From Scatomorpha sp036653715 (GTDB lineage Bacteria > Bacillota > Clostridia > Oscillospirales > Oscillospiraceae): 9,450 nucleotides of DNA. The position numbers and the translations under genes are program-made. Below, in pieces: positions 6,501 to 9,450 of the stretch. The number at the start of each line of letters is the position of its first letter. Position 1 is the stretch's first letter. Under the pieces are notes generated by a model. It ran no database searches and was not told the origin of the DNA. It saw only the letters and a program-made list of their open reading frames with translations. The stretch covers positions 1 to 9,450 of the forward strand of contig JAVVTL010000059.1 in the NCBI GenBank assembly GCA_036653715.1. Direction: 5' to 3'.

Positions 6501-7175
6501 GAAAATATCGCCGTTTTCGTGGCTGCCGCGCATCTGCGGGTGCTCGGGGGTGAGGGCGCGGGCACGGAAGGCCTCGACAGCCTTCATGTCGCACATGGGC
6601 TTCAGGTCTTTGTAGTCCCAAACCTGAATCTTTTGGATTTCGTGGGAGGTACGGAAGCCGTCAAAGAAGTTGATGAAGGGGACGCGGCCCTTTATGGCGG
6701 AGAGATGGGCCACGGGGGAGAGGTCCATGACCTCCTGCGGGTTTGTCTCGCAGAGCATGGCAAAGCCGGTTTGGCGGCAGGCCATGACGTCCGAGTGGTC
6801 GCCGAAAATATTCAGCGTGTGGGTGGCGACTGTGCGCGCAGACACGTCAAACACGGCGGGCAGAAGCTCGCCGGCGATTTTGTACATGTTGGGAATCATG
6901 AGCAGGAGTCCCTGGGAGGCCGTGAAGGTTGTCGTGAGTGCGCCGGAGTTCAGGGCGCCGTGCACGGCACCGGCAGCGCCGGACTCCGCCTGCATCTCTT
7001 GGACCTTAACCGTGGAATCGAAGATATTTTTCTGTCCTGCTGCGGACCACTGGTCCACGAGGTCGGCCATGGGGCTGGACGGCGTTATGGGGTAAATCGC
7101 CGCAACCTCCGTGAAAGCATAGGCAACATGGGCGGCGGCTGTGTTGCCGTCCATGGTCTTGAGTTTTCTCGCCAT
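3576..7175 (-). CDS. porA: Pyruvate:ferredoxin (flavodoxin) oxidoreductase, one-chain PFOR
   Basis: This 1199-residue cytoplasmic enzyme oxidises pyruvate with CoA to acetyl-CoA and CO2 and reduces ferredoxin, the central step of anaerobic energy metabolism. Domains in order: TPP-pyrimidine domain I with YPITPSSPMAD near residue 28 (about 1-240), domain II (about 250-400), the gamma domain (about 415-615, FWGLGGDGTVGANK near 422), a ferredoxin domain, and the TPP-diphosphate domain (about 800-1199). Two [4Fe-4S] motifs are complete: Cys696/699/702/706 and Cys753/756/759/763. The third, near-TPP cluster has Cys817, Cys820, Cys845 and Cys1101. The TPP motif is GGDGW with Asp993 through SNTGG with Asn1026. 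The frame extends 17 codons upstream to 7226, but the ATG at 7175 has a GGAG site and gives the standard MARKLKTMDGNTA start. CNCEAC at 964-969 is an extra cysteine motif. The gene is also called nifJ or por. Confidence 0.97.
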   Translation of the reverse strand: MARKLKTMDGNTAAAHVAYAFTEVAAIYPITPSSPMADLVDQWSAAGQKNIFDSTVKVQEMQAESGAAGAVHGALNSGALTTTFTASQGLLLMIPNMYKIAGELLPAVFDVSARTVATHTLNIFGDHSDVMACRQTGFAMLCETNPQEVMDLSPVAHLSAIKGRVPFINFFDGFRTSHEIQKIQVWDYKDLKPMCDMKAVEAFRARALTPEHPQMRGSHENGDIFFQNREASNSYYEALPAIVESYMKKINNKLGTDYQLFNYYGAPDAERVIIAMGSICDVTEEVIDYLNARGAKVGLIKVRLYRPWRADKLLAAIPETCKSIAVLDRTKEPGALGEPLYMDVVTSLANAGRNDLRVIGGRYGLGSKDTPPATVFAVYKELAKANPKSRFTLGIVDDVTKLSLRETASPDTAPKGTVSCMFWGLGGDGTVGANKNSIKIIGDHTDKYVQAYFQYDSKKTGGVTISHLRFGDKPIKSPYYINQANFVACHNPSYIMKGYKMAQKLKKGGVFLVNSQWSFEELEQRMDASTKRFIAKNNIRLVMINAIDLAQSIGMGKRTNTILQSAFFSLAKVIPEAAALKYMKDAATHSYLKKGQDVVDTNHKAIDLGASAYTLVAVPEYWATAKDEDDGKALAGRSATVKMVKNILEPVARMDGDSLPVSAFLPHADGTFELGAAAYEKRGVAVTVPEWNETTCVQCNQCAYVCPHATIRPFALTAEELAAAPQDTKSAPVKVGKGKGVYSYSLAVSPLDCMGCGVCISACPTKSLTLKPLESQEAQQKVFGYMVDKVAPKSELQDLTVKGSQYRQPLLEFSGSCAGCAETAYARLVTQLYGDHMIISNATGCSSIWGGPAATSPYTVNKSGKGPAWVNSLFEDNAEHGLGLYLGQKKLRDDLAAKVSELIAVPFCDEALKAAGAKWLDTYNDGDANQADALALIAALEDGLDVDLSGTPYEAEWLKAGKVCNCEACKLARELLAKKDYINKKSVWIFGGDGWAYDIGYGGLDHVLASREDVNVFVFDTQVYSNTGGQASKASNIGQVAQFAAAGKETKSKALAELAMTYGYVYVAQIAMGANSAQTLKAIAEAEAYKGPSLIIAYSPCEMHSIKGGMQNCQSEMKLAVDCGYWNLFRFNPTASVPFTLDSKEPAGGYREFLMNEARYSRLTREFPDRANGLFEASEQNAKERYEHLLKLKKMYEEK

Positions 7176-7180
7176 AATTT

Positions 7181-7187
7181 CATCTCC
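7181..7187 (-). promoter_or_regulatory. Ribosome binding site of porA, fixing its start
   Basis: GGAGATG on the minus strand, with GGAG 8 bases before the ATG at 7175. The alternative ATG at 7226 is preceded by an A/T run with no purine-rich site, so it is unlikely to be used. Confidence 0.8.
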
Positions 7188-7193
7188 AAATTT

Positions 7194-7219
7194 CTCTGAT
7201 ATTTGCCTCTGATATTTGC
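7194..7219 (-). repeat. 13-bp perfect tandem repeat in the porA leader
   Basis: GCAAATATCAGAG occurs twice back to back on the minus strand, immediately before the porA ribosome binding region. The unit length is not a multiple of three, so it is not a peptide repeat. It would be transcribed from the promoter at 7258-7286. It may be a recent duplication or a binding site; its role is unknown. Confidence 0.85.
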
Positions 7220-7257
7220 GTGGCATAAAAAATGTCTATACCATAATAAACGAAATA

Positions 7258-7286
7258 ATTTTACCACTTCGCAACCGTTCTGTAAA
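7258..7286 (-). promoter_or_regulatory. Promoter of porA
   Basis: On the minus strand TTTACA (7281-7286) and TAAAAT (7258-7263) are separated by 17 bases. The predicted start is near 7251, giving a leader of about 75 bases containing the 13-bp tandem repeat. The -35 box lies inside the palindrome at 7278-7301. Confidence 0.75.
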
Positions 7287-7301
7287 CGTCTTTTTACAGA
7301 A
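7278..7301. promoter_or_regulatory. Perfect palindrome over the porA -35 box, candidate operator
   Basis: TTCTGTAAA and TTTACAGAA form a perfect 9-bp inverted repeat with a 6-base centre. One arm contains the -35 hexamer TTTACA of porA, a typical repressor position. The spacing and length suit a dimeric DNA-binding protein. It shares a broad TTnTnAA...TTnAnAA look with redox-repressor (Rex) sites but is not a clean match, so the regulator is unknown. Confidence 0.6.
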
Positions 7302-7412
7302 AAAAGCTAATTTTGGGCGCTTCAGTGTCAAAAATTCATCAAGAGCGATGCATTTTTTAGGTTACATTTGGAAAATCGTGCTTTTCCACCCCTGCTGCGT
7401 ATCTTTTTGGTC
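7302..7412. other. Middle of the porA/asp23 divergent intergenic region
   Basis: The full gap between the two divergent genes is 301 bases (7176-7476). Promoters and repeats fill both ends. In this middle part I see no gene, only a weak 6-bp inverted repeat, GGAAAA-N6-TTTTCC, at 7370-7387 that could be an operator or chance. Confidence 0.5.
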
Positions 7413-7441
7413 TTGCCCTTTTAAAATATGTGTATTATAAT
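7413..7441 (+). promoter_or_regulatory. Promoter of the asp23-fakA pair
   Basis: TTGCCC (7413-7418) and a perfect TATAAT (7436-7441) are separated by 17 bases. The predicted start is near 7448, leaving a short leader of about 29 bases with an AAAGGAGA ribosome binding site. The spacer is AT-rich. Confidence 0.75.
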
Positions 7442-7476
7442 ATCAAAACGCCACTCCGTCGAAAGGAGAAATTTCC

Positions 7477-7827
7477 ATGGTAAGAATTGAAGGCACAAAC
7501 GGAACCATAAGCATCACCGAGGAGGTTTTTGCGAACCTCGCGGGGGATGCCGCCACAAGCTGCTTCGGCGTCAAAGGCATGGCGGGCAGAGCCAAGGACG
7601 GGGGCGTTTTCGCCCTGCGCCGCGAATCCATGTCCAAGGGCGTCACAGCCTCGCTCGAGGACGACGGCAGCGTCTGCCTTGAGCTGCACATCGCCGTTGA
7701 CCACGGAGTCAACATCTCCACCCTCTGCCGCAGCATCATGGGCGAGGTAAGCTACAAAGTCGCCGCCGCCACGGGCGTCCCCGTAAAACGCGTTGACGTC
7801 TTTGTGGACACAATGCTCATCGACTGA
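7477..7827 (+). CDS. Asp23/Gls24 (DUF322) family protein, YloU-like
   Basis: This small 116-residue protein belongs to the alkaline-shock/envelope-stress family. Family features are the opening strand GTISITEEVFANLAGDAAT, the GVKGMAGR turn near residue 31, and the paired ends SVCLELHIAVDHGVNI and VPVKRVDVFVDTM. There is no signal peptide or membrane segment. It starts at ATG with an AAAGGAGA site. Thirty-nine bases separate it from fakA, the same neighbour as yloU has in Bacillus subtilis, so it is likely co-transcribed with fakA. The biochemical role of the YloU branch is not established. It differs from Staphylococcus Asp23 itself in being short and linked to fakA. The family call is firm, the function open. 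Confidence 0.9.
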   Translation: MVRIEGTNGTISITEEVFANLAGDAATSCFGVKGMAGRAKDGGVFALRRESMSKGVTASLEDDGSVCLELHIAVDHGVNISTLCRSIMGEVSYKVAAATGVPVKRVDVFVDTMLID

Positions 7828-7852
7828 AGCAAAGACATATCTTTAGAATTCC

Positions 7853-7858
7853 GGAGGT
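7853..7858 (+). promoter_or_regulatory. Ribosome binding site of fakA, fixing a TTG start
   Basis: GGAGGT lies 8 bases before TTG at 7867. The first in-frame ATG is codon 45, inside the conserved PDGDTGTNM motif, so the TTG start is required to give a complete N-terminal domain. Confidence 0.85.
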
Positions 7859-7866
7859 AATCCCTC

Positions 7867-9450
7867 TTGAGAGAGTATCTTGACGCCGCCGCTTTCAGGG
7901 ACATCGTTCTCTGTGCAAATGCGGCACTTGAACAAAATAAGCAAATAATAAACGAACTGAACGTCTTTCCCGTCCCCGACGGGGACACGGGCACCAACAT
8001 GAGCCTCACCATGTCCGCCGCCGCGCTTGAGCTGACCAAAAAAAATCCCGCCACCCTGACGGGGGCCGCAGACATTGCCGCCTCCGCGCTTCTGCGCGGC
8101 GCTCGCGGCAACTCCGGCGTTATCCTCTCCCTGCTTTTCCGGGGCATGGCAAAAAAGCTCAAGGGCCACGACACGGCAGACGCAAGGCTCTTTGCCGCCG
8201 CCCTTTCCGACGGCGTTGACGCCGCCTACAAGGCGGTCATGAAGCCTGCCGAGGGCACCATCCTCACCGTCTCCCGAGTGGCGACCTCCTCGGCAATCGA
8301 GTTTGCCGAGAACGGCTCCGACCTCGAGCTCATGATGTCCTGCGCCGTCGAGTCCGCGCGCGAGGCGCTGGCGGACACCATTAACCTCAATCCCGTCCTC
8401 GCCCGCGCCGGAGTTGTCGACGCCGGCGGCAAGGGCTATCTGCTCATACTCGAGTCCGCGCTCTCCGTCCTTCAGGGCAAGCACTTCGTCGCCGAGACGA
8501 GCGCTCCCGCCACTCAGCCGCTCGAGCAGGCAGATTTTTCAAACTTCGACACCGGCGAGATTGAATTTGCCTACGACACCGTTTTCATCGTGAATCGCAG
8601 CGACGACAAATCGCTGGAGGATTTCCGCGCCTACCTCAACGGCATCGGCGACAGCCTTGTCATAGGCGAGGACGACACCTGCTTCAAGGTTCACGTCCAC
8701 ACAAATATCCCCGGCGCCGCGCTCGCAGAGGCGATGAAATACGGCACCCTCGAGACCGCCAAAATCGAAAACATGCGCAGCCAGCACGACGAGCTTGTGC
8801 GCGACGCCGCCGCGCCCTCCGCCCCCGCGCCTGCCGAAAAAAAATACGGCACCGTCGCCGTCTGTGCGGGCGACGGCATGGCGACCCTCCTGCGCGAGAT
8901 TGGTGCGGACCGCATAGTCACCGGCGGACAAACCATGAACCCCTCCACCGAGGACATACTTAACGAAATAAACAGCACCCCCGCCGAGACTGTTTTTGTC
9001 TTCCCCAACAACAAAAACATCATCATGGCGGCAGAGCAGTGCATCCCGCTTGCGGAGAAAAAGGTCGTGGTCGTCCCCACAAAATCCGTGCCGCAGGGCG
9101 TCACCGCCCTCCTCTCGATGGACGATTCCGCCACTGTGGACGAGCTTCGCGACGCCATGGGCGAGGCCATCGAGTCCATCCATACCGCCCTCGTCACCTA
9201 CGCCGCGCGCGACTCCGATTTTGACGGGCAGTCCATCCACTCCGGCGAGTTTCTCTCCCTGCTGGACGGCAAGCTAATCGGCAGCTACACCAACATCAAG
9301 ACGCTTTTGGAGGAGCTTTCCTGGGCGTTCGACGAATTTTGCCCCTCGATAATCTCCATCTACTACGGCGAGGAGGTCGATGAGGAAGACGCCAAGGCTC
9401 TCGCCTCAAAGCTCGGCGACACCTTCCCCGACTCCGAAATCTCCGTCGTC
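7867..9450 (+). CDS. fakA: Fatty acid kinase FakA (YloV, DAK/DegV-like), 3' end beyond the window
   Basis: The visible 528 codons cover most of a family of about 550 residues; no stop is reached. FakA phosphorylates fatty acids held by FakB (DegV-type) proteins, feeding exogenous fatty acids into phospholipid synthesis. The DhaL-like kinase domain (about 1-205) has the Mg-binding PVPDGDTGTNM with Asp38 and Asp40, then GARGNSGVILS at 78-88 and VDAGGKGY at 184-191. A middle domain (about 225-310) contains FKVHVHTN with His276 and His278. The C-terminal domain (about 325 onward) has VTGGQTMNPSTEDI, PNNKNIIMAAEQ and VVVPTKSVPQG, all typical of FakA rather than dihydroxyacetone kinase. A Pro/Ala linker lies near 315-323. 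TTG start with a GGAGGT site. Residue 237 is Asp where relatives usually show Cys in a YCTEF-like motif. It forms a pair with the upstream asp23-like gene. Confidence 0.95.
   Translation, partial: MREYLDAAAFRDIVLCANAALEQNKQIINELNVFPVPDGDTGTNMSLTMSAAALELTKKNPATLTGAADIAASALLRGARGNSGVILSLLFRGMAKKLKGHDTADARLFAAALSDGVDAAYKAVMKPAEGTILTVSRVATSSAIEFAENGSDLELMMSCAVESAREALADTINLNPVLARAGVVDAGGKGYLLILESALSVLQGKHFVAETSAPATQPLEQADFSNFDTGEIEFAYDTVFIVNRSDDKSLEDFRAYLNGIGDSLVIGEDDTCFKVHVHTNIPGAALAEAMKYGTLETAKIENMRSQHDELVRDAAAPSAPAPAEKKYGTVAVCAGDGMATLLREIGADRIVTGGQTMNPSTEDILNEINSTPAETVFVFPNNKNIIMAAEQCIPLAEKKVVVVPTKSVPQGVTALLSMDDSATVDELRDAMGEAIESIHTALVTYAARDSDFDGQSIHSGEFLSLLDGKLIGSYTNIKTLLEELSWAFDEFCPSIISIYYGEEVDEEDAKALASKLGDTFPDSEISVV

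Noticed and set aside
7176..7476. Divergent region as a replication origin or riboswitch
   Set aside because: No cluster of DnaA-box-like sequences and no recognisable riboswitch core; two ordinary promoters and an operator-like palindrome explain the structure.
7435..7739. Two overlapping minus-strand frames opposite the Asp23-family gene
   Set aside because: The plus-strand frame has family motifs, a promoter and a ribosome binding site; these have none.
7843..9240. Two minus-strand frames (7843-8484 and 8539-9240) opposite fakA
   Set aside because: The plus-strand FakA frame is continuous and motif-rich from a TTG start, so these are antisense shadows.
1..9450. A hidden mobile element, defence cassette, CRISPR array or toxin-antitoxin pair
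   Set aside because: Every stretch is filled by conserved housekeeping genes or short regulatory gaps; no transposase, integrase, spaced repeats or small gene pairs are visible.

Overview
The window looks like a chromosomal housekeeping segment from an anaerobic, GC-rich Firmicute, most likely a clostridial lineage of the Oscillospiraceae/Ruminococcaceae type. The clues are the rpsF-ssb-rpsR order, an iscR-nifS-iscU cassette with no hscA/hscB/fdx, a one-chain pyruvate:ferredoxin oxidoreductase (PFOR), and an Asp23/YloU-like gene followed by a fatty-acid-kinase (YloV/FakA) gene. Strong AGGAGG-type ribosome binding sites, TTG starts for rpsR and fakA, and sigma-A-like promoters fit the same group. 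The genus assignment is an inference. Coding strands in both orientations favour C in the third codon position, which also creates the many long antisense open frames that I left out.

Layout: everything left of about 7.2 kb is read on the minus strand. From upstream to downstream these are porA (PFOR, 7175-3576), an intergenic block full of palindromes (3295-3575), the iron-sulfur cassette iscR-nifS-iscU (3294-1174), a clear promoter with a structured leader, and the rpsF-ssb-rpsR operon (1040-8). A divergent promoter region (7176-7476) separates porA from a plus-strand pair: a small Asp23-family gene (7477-7827) and fakA (from 7867, cut by the right edge of the window).

How the genes relate: PFOR needs three [4Fe-4S] clusters, and the cassette that makes such clusters lies directly downstream, with its own promoter covered by an imperfect palindrome that is a good candidate for IscR/Rrf2 autorepression. 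The S6/SSB/S18 operon starts from a near-consensus promoter, and its transcript should begin in or next to an 11-bp hairpin. S6 and S18 are known to autoregulate through their leader in many bacteria, so this leader is a reasonable place to look. The Asp23-fakA pair matches the yloU-yloV arrangement of Bacilli and links to phosphorylation of exogenous fatty acids.

I see no mobile element, CRISPR array, tRNA, rRNA, defence system or biosynthetic cluster, and no evidence of a new multi-gene system. The points worth a second look are regulatory DNA and RNA structures (chained palindromes and a dispersed 21-bp unit after porA, a perfect palindrome on the porA -35 box, a 13-bp tandem repeat in the porA leader, the iscR operator and the rpsF leader hairpin) and a few protein oddities (a Cys/His-rich IscU tail, a CxCxxC motif in PFOR and an apparent Cys-to-Asp change at a likely metal site in FakA).
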